DNA of 64,000 nucleotides from Nucisporomicrobium flavum (GCF_016464385.1 NZ_JADMLH010000013.1:124001-188000), one strand, 5' to 3'. Numbered from the stretch's first letter, positions 24,179-33,626 are shown. Program-made: numbers and translations. The notes: a model not told the origin generated them from the letters alone.

Positions 24179-26026
24179 TCACCCCGCGGCGAGGGCTTCG
24201 AGGACCGGCTGGCCGTACTTGGCGAGCTTGTTCTCGCCGACGCCGCTGACGGTGGACAGCTCCGCCAGCGAGCCGGGCTGCAGCGCGGCGATCTGGCGCA
24301 GGGTCGCGTCGTGGAAGATCACGTACGCCGGGACGCCGGCTTCCTTGGCCGCCGAGGCGCGCCAGGCGCGCAGCCGCTCGAAGGCCGCCGCGCCCGCCGC
24401 GTCGAGGTCCGCCGCGGGCGCCGCGCCGCCGCTGCCGGAGGATGCGCGCCGGGCCCGGGGTGCGCGGGTGCGCTCCGGCTCGCGGCGCAGCATGACCTCC
24501 CGCTCCCGGCGCAGGACGCTGCCGCTGGCGTCGGTGAGCACGAGCGTGCCGTAGTCGCCCTCGACCGCGAGCAGCCCTTGCGCCAGCAGCTGCCGGACCA
24601 CGCCGCGCCACTCCTGCTCGCGCAGCTCGGTGCCGATGCCGAACACCGACAGCTCGTGGTGGCGGAACTGGGTCACCTTCTCGGTGGTCTTGCCGAGGAG
24701 GATGTCGATGGACTGCCCGGCGCCGAACTTCTGTCCCCGCTCCCGCTGCAGCCGCAGCACCGTGGAGAGCAGCTTCTGGGCGGGGACCGTGCCGTCCCAC
24801 GACTCCGGCGGGTTCAGGCACGTGTCGCAGTTGCCGCAGGTGGGATCCGCGGCCTGGCCGAAATACGCCAGGAGCTGCGCGCGGCGGCACTGGACCGTCT
24901 CGCACAGCGCGAGCATCGCGTCGAGGTGCGCGCCCAGGTTGCGCCGGTGCGCGGCGTCGCCGTCCGAGGTCTCGATCATCTTGCGCTGCTGGACCACGTC
25001 CTGCAGCCCGTACGCCAGCCACGCCGTCGACGGCAGCCCGTCCCGCCCGGCCCGCCCGGTCTCCTGGTAGTAGCCCTCCACCGACTTGGGCAGGTCGAGG
25101 TGCGCCACGAACCGTACGTCCGGCTTGTCGATGCCCATGCCGAACGCGATCGTCGCGACCATGACCAGGCCGTCCTCGCGCAGGAACCGGCTCTGGTTCG
25201 ACGCGCGGGTCTGCGCGTCGAGGCCGGCGTGGTACGGCAGGGCGGCGATGCCCTGCTGGGTGAGGAACTCGGCGGTCTTCTCCACCGAGGCGCGTGACAG
25301 GCAGTAGACGATGCCCGCGTCGCCCTTGTGCTCGGTGCGCAGCAGGTCGAGCAGCTGCCGGCGGGGCTCGTTCTTGCCCACGATGCGGTACTGGATGTTG
25401 GGCCGGTCGAAGCTCGCGGTGAAGTGCCGCGCGCCGGTCAGGTCGAGCCGGGTCGCGATCTCCTCGCGGGTGGCGCTGGTCGCGGTGGCGGTCAGCGCGA
25501 TGCGCGGCACGTCGGGCCAGCGCTCGTGCAGCATCGACAGGTTGAGGTAGTCGGGGCGGAAGTCGTGGCCCCACTGGGCGACGCAGTGCGCCTCGTCGAT
25601 CGCGAACAGGGCGATCCGGCCCTGGTCGAGCAGCCGCTGGGTGGCGTGCGAGCCGAGGCCCTCGGGCGCGACGTAGAGCAGGTCCAGCTCGCCGGCGAGG
25701 AACTGCTGCTCGGTGCGGCGCCGCTCGTGCGCCTCCTGCGTCGAGTTGAGGAAGCCGGCTTGCACGCCGAGCGTGCGCAGCGCGTCGACCTGGTCCTGCA
25801 TGAGCGCGATGAGCGGCGAGATCACCACCCCGGTGCCCGGGCGCACCAGCGCGGGGATCTGGTAGCAGAGCGACTTGCCGCCGCCGGTGGGCATGAGCAC
25901 GAGCGCGTCGCCACCGGCGATGACGTGCTCGATGATCTCGTGCTGCCCGCCACGGAACCCGGAGTAGCCGAAGACCCGGCTGAGCACGTCGAACGCGGGA
26001 CCGGTGAGCGGGGGAGCGGAAGTCAC
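24179..26026 (-). CDS. recQ: ATP-dependent DNA helicase RecQ
   Basis: 615 residues. Superfamily 2 helicase with Walker A PTGGGKS (Lys51), DEAH box (144-147) and motif VI QETGRAGRDG. The RecQ-Ct zinc site uses four Cys (C...CRRAQLLAYFG...CGNCDTC). A winged-helix region follows, and a C-terminal HRDC domain (LRAWRASAAKEAGVPAYVIFHD). It unwinds DNA during recombination and fork repair. The start GTG at 26026 overlaps the stop of the upstream hydrolase gene (GTGA), indicating coupling. Confidence 0.96.
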   Translation of the reverse strand: MTSAPPLTGPAFDVLSRVFGYSGFRGGQHEIIEHVIAGGDALVLMPTGGGKSLCYQIPALVRPGTGVVISPLIALMQDQVDALRTLGVQAGFLNSTQEAHERRRTEQQFLAGELDLLYVAPEGLGSHATQRLLDQGRIALFAIDEAHCVAQWGHDFRPDYLNLSMLHERWPDVPRIALTATATSATREEIATRLDLTGARHFTASFDRPNIQYRIVGKNEPRRQLLDLLRTEHKGDAGIVYCLSRASVEKTAEFLTQQGIAALPYHAGLDAQTRASNQSRFLREDGLVMVATIAFGMGIDKPDVRFVAHLDLPKSVEGYYQETGRAGRDGLPSTAWLAYGLQDVVQQRKMIETSDGDAAHRRNLGAHLDAMLALCETVQCRRAQLLAYFGQAADPTCGNCDTCLNPPESWDGTVPAQKLLSTVLRLQRERGQKFGAGQSIDILLGKTTEKVTQFRHHELSVFGIGTELREQEWRGVVRQLLAQGLLAVEGDYGTLVLTDASGSVLRREREVMLRREPERTRAPRARRASSGSGGAAPAADLDAAGAAAFERLRAWRASAAKEAGVPAYVIFHDATLRQIAALQPGSLAELSTVSGVGENKLAKYGQPVLEALAAG

Positions 26027-26841
26027 CCCGCGAGTTTAGTGACTCCGTCGCCGCCTGCTCCGGGCCCTGTGGACAGCGACCGTACGGCGGCCGCGGTCCG
26101 CTCGGGGAACTCCGCGTGCGGGTAGTGCCCGCCGCCCTCGATCATCATCACCGTGCCGTGCAGCCGGTCCGCGATGAGCTGCGCCTCCGCGGCCGGGTCG
26201 GGGAAGTCGGCGTCCTTGGTGCCCATGACCACGAGGGCGGGGACGTGGACGTCGCCCAGCAGCGCCTCGCAGGCCGACTTGTCGCCGGAGAACTGGGCCC
26301 GCAGCGCCGCCATCCGGCCCGGCTCGGCCATCTGCGCGGCCAGGCGGCGGCGCGCGGCGGCGAAGTCCGCGGGGCGGCGCGCCTTGAACGACGACGCCCA
26401 GTACGCCATCCACAGCGGCCGGAAGCGGCCGACCGCGGCGACCGCGAGCCGCAGGAACGCGTTCGGCCTGGGCATGACCCGCACGAACGGCCCGGTGAGG
26501 ACGAGGCCCGACACCGCCTCGGGGGCGACGGCGGCCACGCGCACCGCCGACGCCGCCGTGTACGAGTTCGCCAGGAGCAGCGCCGGACCGGCGTCGAGGT
26601 GCCGCAGCAGGGCGAGCACGTCGTCCGCGGTCGCGTCGGGGGAGTAGTCGGGCCAGACGGCGTCGCTCTCGCCCTGCCCGCGCGGGTCCAGCGTGACGAC
26701 CCGGTGCCCGGCGGCCGTGAGCAGCGGGGTGAGGTGCCGGTACGACTGGCGGTTGTCGCCGATCCCGGGGAGGCAGACGACGAGCGGGCCGCTGCCGGTG
26801 TCGTCGTACGCCAGGGAGCCGAGCGGGGTCTGAAGTCTCAT
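26023..26841 (-). CDS. Alpha/beta fold hydrolase
   Basis: 272 residues. Alpha/beta hydrolase with the oxyanion region CLPGIGDNRQSY and a GQGESD turn. The nucleophile elbow is ANSYTA, with Ala where Gly is common. The catalytic Asp lies near GTKDADFPDP and the His in GGHYPH. The substrate is unknown. The ATG at 26841 was chosen because a good promoter ends 7 nt before it, which fits a leaderless mRNA. A TTG at 26877 is the -35 element instead. It is coupled to recQ through GTGA. Confidence 0.85.
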   Translation of the reverse strand: MRLQTPLGSLAYDDTGSGPLVVCLPGIGDNRQSYRHLTPLLTAAGHRVVTLDPRGQGESDAVWPDYSPDATADDVLALLRHLDAGPALLLANSYTAASAVRVAAVAPEAVSGLVLTGPFVRVMPRPNAFLRLAVAAVGRFRPLWMAYWASSFKARRPADFAAARRRLAAQMAEPGRMAALRAQFSGDKSACEALLGDVHVPALVVMGTKDADFPDPAAEAQLIADRLHGTVMMIEGGGHYPHAEFPERTAAAVRSLSTGPGAGGDGVTKLAG

Positions 26842-26848
26842 AGCCGTA

Positions 26849-26877
26849 AAGCTACTGCCATTAGCCAGCGCCGTCAA
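26849..26877 (-). promoter_or_regulatory. Promoter of the hydrolase-recQ operon with a palindrome in the spacer
   Basis: On the minus strand TTGACG (26877-26872), a 17-bp spacer and TAGCTT (26854-26849) end 7 nt before the ATG, so transcription may start at the start codon. A 15-bp imperfect palindrome, GCTAATGGCAGTAGC (26865-26851), lies inside the spacer and -10, like an operator. Confidence 0.65.
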
Positions 26878-26945
26878 CTGTCTTAGGGGGACGCTCCGGG
26901 AAACACCCTGATGACCGTGCGGCGGCCGGGCCGAAGCATCGACGC

Positions 26946-28301
26946 ATGATGATTGCCCGACCCTTGGTCCTGGCGATGGCGGCCGGCATGCTCGTGGCCG
27001 CCCCCGCCCATGCCCGCCCGCCCACGCTCGACTGGCACCCCTGTGCGACGAGCGGAGCGGAATGCGCCACGCTGCGGCTCCCCGTCGACTGGGCCGACCC
27101 CGCGGGGGAGACGTTCGACCTGGCCGTCGCCCGCCGCCGGGCCACCGACCCGGCCGCGCGCGCCGGCACGCTCGTCTTCGGCCCGGGCGGCCCCGGCGAC
27201 TCCGGCACCGCCCGCATCGAGACGGGGATCGGCCGGTTCAGCGCGGAGCTGCAGCGCCGCTTCGACATCGTCAGCTTCGACCCCCGCGGGGTGGGCCGGA
27301 GCCACGCGATGCCGTGCGGGCCCGCGTACGCCGACCCGGTGGTGCACAGTCAGGCCGAATTCGATCAGCGCGTGAAGGACAACCGCGCCCTCTGGGACCG
27401 GTGCCGCGACACGTACGGGGCCCTGTTCGACCACGCCGGCACGGCGAGCACCGTCCGCGACCTCGACGCCCTGCGCGCCGCCCTGGGCGAGTCCCGGCTC
27501 ACCTTCCACGGCAGCTCGTACGGCACCCTCCTCGGCGAGGAGTACGCCGAGCGCTACCCGTCCCGGGTCCGGGCGATCGTGCTGGAGAGCTCGGTCGACC
27601 ACAGCCAGGACACGGGCGGCTTCCTGCGGACGCAGGCGTGGGCGCTGCAGGATTCCTTCGACGCGTTCGCCCGGTGGTGCGCCGAGACCGCATGTGATCT
27701 GCCGCGGCACGACGCTCACGCCGCCTGGGCCCGGCTCATGGCCGACGCCGACCGGGGCGCGATCAACCTGTCGGCCTGGGACCTCACCGTCACCGCCCAC
27801 CGCTACCTCTACGGCCCGGACTACGCGACGCTCGCAGCGACGATGCGGACCCTGCTCGACCACGAGCCGGCGGAACGGGCCGCGCCGCCCCCGCCCGTCT
27901 CCGCCGTGTTCTGCAACGACTGGGCGCTGCCGGTCCGCGACTACCGCCGGTACGCCCAGGAATTGAAGCGGGCGCAGACCCGGGACCTGCGCTACTCGGC
28001 CGGCGTCATGGCGGTCGGCATGTGCCTCGGGTGGCCGCGGCCCGTGGCGAACCCGCAACACCGGCTCGACGTGCACACGCGTACGCCGCTGCTGCAGATC
28101 AACGCGCGGCACGACCCGGCGAGCGGCTACAACTGGGCGTTGTCCGTCTCGCACCAGCTCGGCCGGTCCGGGGTGCTGCTCACGTACGCCGGCGCCGGGC
28201 ACGGCTCGTACAACAGCGGCTCGGGGTGCATGCGGGCGGCCGTGGACGCGTACCTGATCGATCTGGTGGTTCCTCAGCGCGGGGCGGTGTGCCCGGCCTG
28301 A
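26946..28301 (+). CDS. Secreted alpha/beta hydrolase of the tripeptidyl aminopeptidase (TAP/SlpD) family
   Basis: 451 residues. A signal peptide (about 1-23) precedes the S33-type alpha/beta-hydrolase, with oxyanion GPGGPGDSG, nucleophile elbow GSSYGT, and the C-terminal TAP domain with the His in GAGHGSYNSGSGC. Streptomyces relatives clip tripeptides or single residues from peptide N-termini outside the cell. The ATG at 26946 is used; the adjacent ATG at 26949 is possible. Its 3' end overlaps the convergent SpoIIE-type gene by 28 bp. Confidence 0.9.
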   Translation: MMIARPLVLAMAAGMLVAAPAHARPPTLDWHPCATSGAECATLRLPVDWADPAGETFDLAVARRRATDPAARAGTLVFGPGGPGDSGTARIETGIGRFSAELQRRFDIVSFDPRGVGRSHAMPCGPAYADPVVHSQAEFDQRVKDNRALWDRCRDTYGALFDHAGTASTVRDLDALRAALGESRLTFHGSSYGTLLGEEYAERYPSRVRAIVLESSVDHSQDTGGFLRTQAWALQDSFDAFARWCAETACDLPRHDAHAAWARLMADADRGAINLSAWDLTVTAHRYLYGPDYATLAATMRTLLDHEPAERAAPPPPVSAVFCNDWALPVRDYRRYAQELKRAQTRDLRYSAGVMAVGMCLGWPRPVANPQHRLDVHTRTPLLQINARHDPASGYNWALSVSHQLGRSGVLLTYAGAGHGSYNSGSGCMRAAVDAYLIDLVVPQRGAVCPA

Positions 28302-30208
28302 GTGATCCGGTGCGGCAGCGCCACCAGGTCGAGGACGAGCTGGGCGGCGCTGCCGCGGCCGGCGTGCAGGTCCAGCGGGGCGCCCTGCCGCCGGTGCCGC
28401 TCGGCGACCTGGTGCAGGGCGGACACCCCGGCGCTGGCCAGCACCGTCACCCCGGTCAGGTCGACCGCGAGCGGGAGCGCGCCGCCGCGGCTGCGGCGCA
28501 GCAGGTCCTGCCGCAGGTGGGTGGCGGTGGTCGCGTCGACCGGGCCGGTGACCCGGACCTCGTCGGGGCCGGCCTCCTCCAGCCGCATCGGCTCGGCGCG
28601 GCCCGGGCGGCCGTCGGGGCGGCGACCGGCGCCGGGCTTGCGGGCCGGGCGGGTCAGCATGTGCCGCAGCGTCGCGACCGTGCCCGCCGGGCCGGGCTCC
28701 ACCCGGAGGTCCCCGACGAGCTGGGCGGTCAGCGCCAGCCCTCGCCCGCGCAGCGACTTGCGGGCCGGCTCGCGCCAGGTGCCCTGGTCGCGGACCTCGG
28801 CGACGACCTCGCCGCCCGGGTCGAGCCGGACGGTCATCCGGACGGGCCCGCCGGTGCGGCCCTCGTACCCGTGCTCGATCGCGTTGGTGACCAGCTCGCT
28901 CAGCGCGTGCTGCAGCACGAACGCGTCGTCGTCGGTCGCGCCGGCGGCGGCGAGCCAGTCCGTGACGGCCGCCCGCGAGGCGCGCAGCGAGGACAGCTCC
29001 GCCGGCAGCTCCAGGGTCAGCTCCGGCGGCGGAGGGACCCGTTGCGCGGCGAGCAGGGTGATGTCGTCGCTGTGCCCGCTGATCCGTACCAGCAGCTCGA
29101 CGGTCTGGCTGCACACGCGCTCGGCCGCGGTGTCGTGCGGGGCGTGCAGGGCCTGCCCGATGGCCGCCGACGCGGCGACCCGGGCGAGCTCGGCCCGGCC
29201 GGCGGGCACGGTCAGGCCCGGCCGCTCCAGAATGCCGTCGCTGTGCAGCAGCAGCAGGTCGCCGATCTCCAGGCGCTCCTCGCAGACCGCAAAACCGCTG
29301 CCGGTGCCCAGCGGTGCGGCGCCGCTGGGCGACAGGTAACGGGTGTCACCGCCGGCGCGGATCAGCAGCGGCGGAGGATGCCCGGCAGTGCAGTACGCGA
29401 CGTCACCACTGCGCGGATCCAGCACGGCGAGGCACACGGTGGCCGCGTGCGCGGCGGGGTTGCGCCGCGCGAAGCGGTCCGCGGCATCCAGCGCCTCGGC
29501 GACGTCCGCCCCGCCGGCGAGCCGGTCCTGCAGCACCGCCCGCAGCTGTCCCATCACGCCCGACGCGGCAACCCCGTGGCCCACGACGTCGCCGACGACC
29601 AGCGCGACCGTGCCGTCCTCCCGCGCGACCGCCTCGAACCAGTCGCCGCCCGCCGCCCGGTCGGTGTCGGCGAGCAGGTAGCTCGCCCCGATCTGCGCGC
29701 CCGGCAGCACGGGCAGCCCGCGGGGGAGCAGCTCGCGCTGCAGGGCGGTGACGACGTCCAGGGTCTTCTCGTAGCGCTCCTGCATATGGTCCGCCCGGCT
29801 CTCGGCGTCGAGCCGGGCCTGCACCATCGGCGTCACATCGAAGCCGGCCCCGATGACGCCGCGGACGCTGCCGTCGGCGTGCCGCCACGGGCTGATGGAG
29901 AAGGTGGTGTAGATCTCGTGCACCGAGCCGTCGGGGCGGGTCAGGGTCGCCCGCCATTCGACGCCCCGCATCGGTACGCCGGAGTGCAGGACCTCGGCGT
30001 AGAGGTCGATCCACTGCTGCCCGCCGACGTCGGGGAACACCTCGCCGAGCGGCCGGCCCAGGGTCTCGCGGCCCGGGATCAGCGCCCGGGTGGCCGCGTT
30101 GACGTACGCCAGGCGCAGGTCCGGGCCCTCGCAGACGATGAGGATGAACGGCAGCTGCTCCGCCGCCGAGGTGACCATCTCCGGGTCACCGGCCCGCCCT
30201 GCGTCCAT
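28274..30208 (-). CDS. PAS-SpoIIE phosphatase-HATPase-STAS multidomain regulator
   Basis: 644 residues in four parts. First a PAS sensor (about 20-130, with RGVEWRATLTRPDGSV). Next a PP2C/SpoIIE phosphatase (about 160-395, with AGGDWFEA, GDVVGHG and SDDITLL). Third an RsbW-like ATPase (about 400-515, with ELVTNAIEHG). Last a STAS domain (about 545-640, with TGVTVLASAGVSALHQ and the phospho-acceptor Ser). Phosphatase, anti-sigma-like kinase and anti-anti-sigma-like domains in one chain could make a self-contained partner switch. No sigma factor gene adjoins it. Confidence 0.92.
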   Translation of the reverse strand: MDAGRAGDPEMVTSAAEQLPFILIVCEGPDLRLAYVNAATRALIPGRETLGRPLGEVFPDVGGQQWIDLYAEVLHSGVPMRGVEWRATLTRPDGSVHEIYTTFSISPWRHADGSVRGVIGAGFDVTPMVQARLDAESRADHMQERYEKTLDVVTALQRELLPRGLPVLPGAQIGASYLLADTDRAAGGDWFEAVAREDGTVALVVGDVVGHGVAASGVMGQLRAVLQDRLAGGADVAEALDAADRFARRNPAAHAATVCLAVLDPRSGDVAYCTAGHPPPLLIRAGGDTRYLSPSGAAPLGTGSGFAVCEERLEIGDLLLLHSDGILERPGLTVPAGRAELARVAASAAIGQALHAPHDTAAERVCSQTVELLVRISGHSDDITLLAAQRVPPPPELTLELPAELSSLRASRAAVTDWLAAAGATDDDAFVLQHALSELVTNAIEHGYEGRTGGPVRMTVRLDPGGEVVAEVRDQGTWREPARKSLRGRGLALTAQLVGDLRVEPGPAGTVATLRHMLTRPARKPGAGRRPDGRPGRAEPMRLEEAGPDEVRVTGPVDATTATHLRQDLLRRSRGGALPLAVDLTGVTVLASAGVSALHQVAERHRRQGAPLDLHAGRGSAAQLVLDLVALPHRITQAGHTAPR

Positions 30209-30294
30209 CCCACCGCGCTTCCCACCTCGACGCCGTCAAGCCATCATCGTGCCCGACCGCCGGAGCCGCACGTCGCCCGGCGGGTGCGGCCGCC

Positions 30295-30966
30295 TCAGAG
30301 TCCGGGCAGGTCGAGGGTGTGCGCGGTGTGGGTGGCCTTCGTGGCGAGGTAGCGCAGGTTGGCCGGGGACAGGTGCACGCCCGTCGGGATGCGCTCCTTG
30401 ACCTCGACGCCGCACGCCTGCAGCTGCGCCGCCTTGTCGGGGTTGTTGCTGAGCAGGCGGACCTTGTCCACGCCGAGCGCCAGCAGCATCTGTGCCGCCG
30501 CCGTGTAGTCGCGCTCGTCCTCGCCCCGGCCCAGCGCCACGTTCGCCTCGTACGTGTCCAGCCCCGCCTCCTGCAGCGCGTACGCGTCGAGCTTGGCGTA
30601 CAGGCCGATGCCGCGGCCCTCCTGACGCAGGTAGAGCAGGAGCCCGCCGGCGGTGGCGATCCGTTCGACGGCCTCGCGCAGCTGCGGCCCGCAGTCGCAG
30701 CGCTGGCTGCCGAAGACGTCGCCGGTGAGGCATTCGCTGTGCGGGCGGACCAGGGGCGCGTCGAGGACCGCCCGTTCCCAGTCGCCCAGCCCCAGCGCGA
30801 GGTGCTCCCGCCCGTCGATCAGCCCGTCGAACGTGAGCACCCGGGCGGTGGTCGCGTAGCCGTCGGCGAAGCGCAGCGGCACCGTGACGCGCGTGCGTAC
30901 CGTCGCCCCCGGAACGTCCCTCCAGCCCGGCGCTTCGGACATCGGCCCCCCATTCTCGATGGTCAT
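30295..30966 (-). CDS. ribA: GTP cyclohydrolase II homologue (RibA type)
   Basis: 223 residues, GCH II only, without the RibB domain. Zinc ligands are Cys79, Cys90 and Cys92 in CLTGDVFGSQRCDCG. Tyr112 precedes LRQEGRGIG, the position said to favour full hydrolysis to the diaminopyrimidine. It opens GTP and releases formate and pyrophosphate. It is the last gene of the seven-gene set that reaches up to 36036. An internal ATG at 30942 follows a GGGGGG run and could be the true start. No other riboflavin genes (ribE, ribH) are present, so a role outside riboflavin is likely. Confidence 0.9.
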   Translation of the reverse strand: MTIENGGPMSEAPGWRDVPGATVRTRVTVPLRFADGYATTARVLTFDGLIDGREHLALGLGDWERAVLDAPLVRPHSECLTGDVFGSQRCDCGPQLREAVERIATAGGLLLYLRQEGRGIGLYAKLDAYALQEAGLDTYEANVALGRGEDERDYTAAAQMLLALGVDKVRLLSNNPDKAAQLQACGVEVKERIPTGVHLSPANLRYLATKATHTAHTLDLPGL

Positions 30967-30993
30967 TGTGTGCTTTCCCGGTGGCGGCCGGGG

Positions 30994-31683
30994 TCAGTCC
31001 TGGAACCGGTCGGACAGCGCGTAGCGCAGCAGCACCACGTCGCCGATCCGGCGGACGCCGGCGAGCTGCGCGCGGCGTTGCGCGCACCACGGGAAGTCGC
31101 CGTCACCGACGAAGCGCGGCGCCTTGGAGTCGCCCACGAAGAACGGCGCGACGACCAGCTGGAGCTCGTCGGCGAGCCCCGCGGTCAGGAACTGGGTGTG
31201 GACGGTGCCGCCGCCCTCCACCATGAGCCGGGCGATGCCGCGGGCGGCCAGATCACCGGCCACCCGGCGCAGGTCGACCGGGTCGCCGCCGTCGACGACG
31301 GTGGCGAGCCGGCCCAGCTTGCGCCGGGCGGACGGCATCGCCGGGGTCGCGCAGTACACCAGCTTGGTGGTGTCGCCGAGGGTGAAGAACCGGGCCTCCG
31401 GGTCCAGGTCGCAGCTGCCGGTGACGGTGACCTTGACGGGATCCGGGGACTCCCCGCGCGCCTCGCGGGCCTTGCGCCGGGTCTCGTCGCGGATCAGCAG
31501 CCGCGGGTTGTCCCGGCGTACGGTCCCCGCGCCGACCAGGATCGCGTCGCAGCCGGCGCGGACCTCGTCGACCCGGTCGAAGTCCGCGTCGTTGGAGAGC
31601 AGCAGCCGCTCGTCATCGGCGCTGTCGACATATCCGTCGATGGACATGCCGCAGCTCAGCAGGACGTACGGCCGATCTTCCAC
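30994..31683 (-). CDS. RibD C-terminal-type pyrimidine reductase (dihydrofolate reductase fold)
   Basis: 229 residues. Starts with RPYVLLSCGMSIDGYV and carries LVGAGTVRRDNPRL, then MVEGGGTVHTQFL, as in the NADPH-dependent reductase half of RibD. The deaminase half is absent. It reduces the ribose of an aminopyrimidine to ribityl in riboflavin making. With the neighbouring cyclohydrolase it would give a ribityl-diaminopyrimidine-like compound. The start is GTG at 31683, with TATGTT ending 6 nt upstream. It lies 27 bp from the GCH II gene. Confidence 0.88.
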   Translation of the reverse strand: MEDRPYVLLSCGMSIDGYVDSADDERLLLSNDADFDRVDEVRAGCDAILVGAGTVRRDNPRLLIRDETRRKAREARGESPDPVKVTVTGSCDLDPEARFFTLGDTTKLVYCATPAMPSARRKLGRLATVVDGGDPVDLRRVAGDLAARGIARLMVEGGGTVHTQFLTAGLADELQLVVAPFFVGDSKAPRFVGDGDFPWCAQRRAQLAGVRRIGDVVLLRYALSDRFQD

Positions 31684-31720
31684 CGGACCAACATAATCCG
31701 CGCCGAGGGTGGCGGCACCC

Positions 31721-32767
31721 TCACGCACCGCTGCCGACCAACTCCCGGACGGGGCGGGCGGCCGGACGGACCGGTGCAATCTCCACAATCTCCACGAGCG
31801 GCACGGCGGGCATTGCCGTCCGCGCCGCAGCCCGCGCCCGGGCCCGGCCCGCGGCCCGGGTGACGATGACCACCAGGCCGGGCAGGGCCGCGACGAAGGC
31901 GAAGAGCCCGTAGACGACGGAGATCGTGAGGCCCTGGGTGGCGCTCAGGCCGGCCGCGCCGAACGCCCAGGCGGTGACCCCCTCGCGCGGCCCCCAGCCG
32001 CCGACGTTCACCGGCAGCGCCATCGACAGCAGGGCCAGCAGCATGAGCGGCGTGAGGCGCAGCAGCGAGGCGTCGGAGCCGGCGGCGCGGGCCGCGACGA
32101 CGAAGGTCGCCAGGTGCCCGGCCAGCACGACCGTCGAGGCGAGGAGCACGCCGGGCCAGTTGCCGCGGGCGAGCAGCCCGGCGCGGATCTCGGCGACCGC
32201 GGTCCGGGCCGCGCGGGCCCATCGCGACGCGCCGCTGCGCAGCCGGCCGACCGCCACCACCAGCAGGACCGCGGCCGCGGCGAGGGTCGCGGCGGTCACC
32301 GCGACCGCCTGCCCGTGCTCGCGCAGATGCGACGACACCGGCGACGGTACGGTCAGCAGCACCACGAGCCCCACGCCGACGAGCACGATCTGCCCGGCCG
32401 TGCGTTCCAGCACCACCGCCCGCACGCTCTTGCCGACGTCACCGGCGTCCCGCCCGTGCTGCACGGCCCGGTCCACGTCGCCGAGCACGCCGCCGGGCAG
32501 GGCCGCGTTGATGAACAGGGCCTTGTAGTAGTCGGCGACCGCGCCCCGCAGTGACAGCCGCAGGCCGAGGCCGCGGGCCACCAGGCACCAGCGCCAGGCG
32601 CTGAAGACCGTGGTGGTGACGCCGATCGCGAAGGCGACGCCGAGGGTGGGGGCGTCGATCACCCGCAGCCCGTCGACGAACGCCCCGGTGCCCAGGCGCC
32701 AGAGCAGCACGGCGAGGATTCCCACCCCGCCGAGCAGCCGTGCCCACGCCCAGATCGATCGGTTCAT
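31721..32767 (-). CDS. Integral membrane flippase-like protein (UPF0104/lysylphosphatidylglycerol synthase TM family)
   Basis: 348 residues with about eight membrane helices. Family landmarks are YYKALFINAALPGGVLGDVDRA and the late ALPVNVGGWGPREG. These proteins belong to the MprF/AglD-like membrane domain, tied to moving or modifying lipid-linked molecules. The ATG at 32767 follows a GGGGG site. An upstream start at 32920 would add a basic stretch and overlap the methyltransferase, and is rejected. The place in the operon suggests it moves a product across the membrane. Confidence 0.88.
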   Translation of the reverse strand: MNRSIWAWARLLGGVGILAVLLWRLGTGAFVDGLRVIDAPTLGVAFAIGVTTTVFSAWRWCLVARGLGLRLSLRGAVADYYKALFINAALPGGVLGDVDRAVQHGRDAGDVGKSVRAVVLERTAGQIVLVGVGLVVLLTVPSPVSSHLREHGQAVAVTAATLAAAAVLLVVAVGRLRSGASRWARAARTAVAEIRAGLLARGNWPGVLLASTVVLAGHLATFVVAARAAGSDASLLRLTPLMLLALLSMALPVNVGGWGPREGVTAWAFGAAGLSATQGLTISVVYGLFAFVAALPGLVVIVTRAAGRARARAAARTAMPAVPLVEIVEIAPVRPAARPVRELVGSGA

Positions 32768-32825
32768 GCCGCCCCCTCGAAGCTTGCCGTCCTGACACTC
32801 ATACGTCCGGCCGGCGGTGGGCGGT

Positions 32826-33626
32826 TCAGTCCTTCCGCGCGTAAAGATCTTGGTGATCCACCGTGGCGCGCAGCGAGCCGGCCTCGATCTCGGCCAGCCG
32901 GGCCGCGAGATAGTCGTCAAGCTGCAGCTCAGGGCGCTGGTCGGCGGCCGCGGCCACCCAGCCCCGCAGCCATTCGGCGAGCAGCCCGGCAGTTTCCGGG
33001 CCCAGCCGCCACGGGCTCGATCGGGTGGTGACCGTCACATCGGCGCTGGCGAAGGCCTGGGCCGCGGCGCCGACCGCCTCCGGGCCGAGCAGCCGGCGGC
33101 CGTCCGTCTCGCGGCGCTGGTGCTCGTTGAAGGCCGCGGCCACCTCCGCGTCGAGCGGGTGCGGCGGGTCGAAGGTGACCTCGCCGGTGACCGAGAGCGT
33201 GAACAGCGCGGGCACACCGGCCGCCGCGCACACCTCGGCGAGCGCGGTGACCTCGTCCGCGGTGAACAGGTCGAGCAGCGCCGAACACGTGACCAGCGAC
33301 ACCCCTGCGAGGTCCGCGGCGGTCAGGTCCGTGACGTCGCCCTGGGCCGTCTCCGCGGTGACCGGGCTGCCGTCCGCCGCCGCGGTGGGCAGGTGCTCGG
33401 CCGCGTACGCCAGCAGCGCCGGGTCGCGGTCCTGCAGGATCCACCGCTGCGGCCCGGGCAGCCGGGGAGCGAGCCAGCGCGCCAGCGAGCCGGTCCCGCA
33501 GCCGAGGTCCCGGACGACCAGCTCGCCGCCGGCCGGCCGGAGAAGGCCGACGAGGTCGGTGGAGCGGGCGGCGGCGTCCGCGGGCTCGCGCAGCGACAGC
33601 CACTCGGTGCTGAACTCTCCGGTCAT
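32826..33626 (-). CDS. SAM-dependent methyltransferase of the pterin-like cluster
   Basis: 266 residues. Motif I is VVRDLGCGTGSLARW, followed by LQDRDP (acidic loop) and SLVTCSALLDLF (motif IV area). The C-terminal region is AAADQRPELQLDDYL. A small-molecule methyltransferase by look. Its ATG overlaps the stop of the glycosyltransferase gene (ATGA, 33623-33626), which ties it to the same pathway. Confidence 0.85.
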   Translation of the reverse strand: MTGEFSTEWLSLREPADAAARSTDLVGLLRPAGGELVVRDLGCGTGSLARWLAPRLPGPQRWILQDRDPALLAYAAEHLPTAAADGSPVTAETAQGDVTDLTAADLAGVSLVTCSALLDLFTADEVTALAEVCAAAGVPALFTLSVTGEVTFDPPHPLDAEVAAAFNEHQRRETDGRRLLGPEAVGAAAQAFASADVTVTTRSSPWRLGPETAGLLAEWLRGWVAAAADQRPELQLDDYLAARLAEIEAGSLRATVDHQDLYARKD

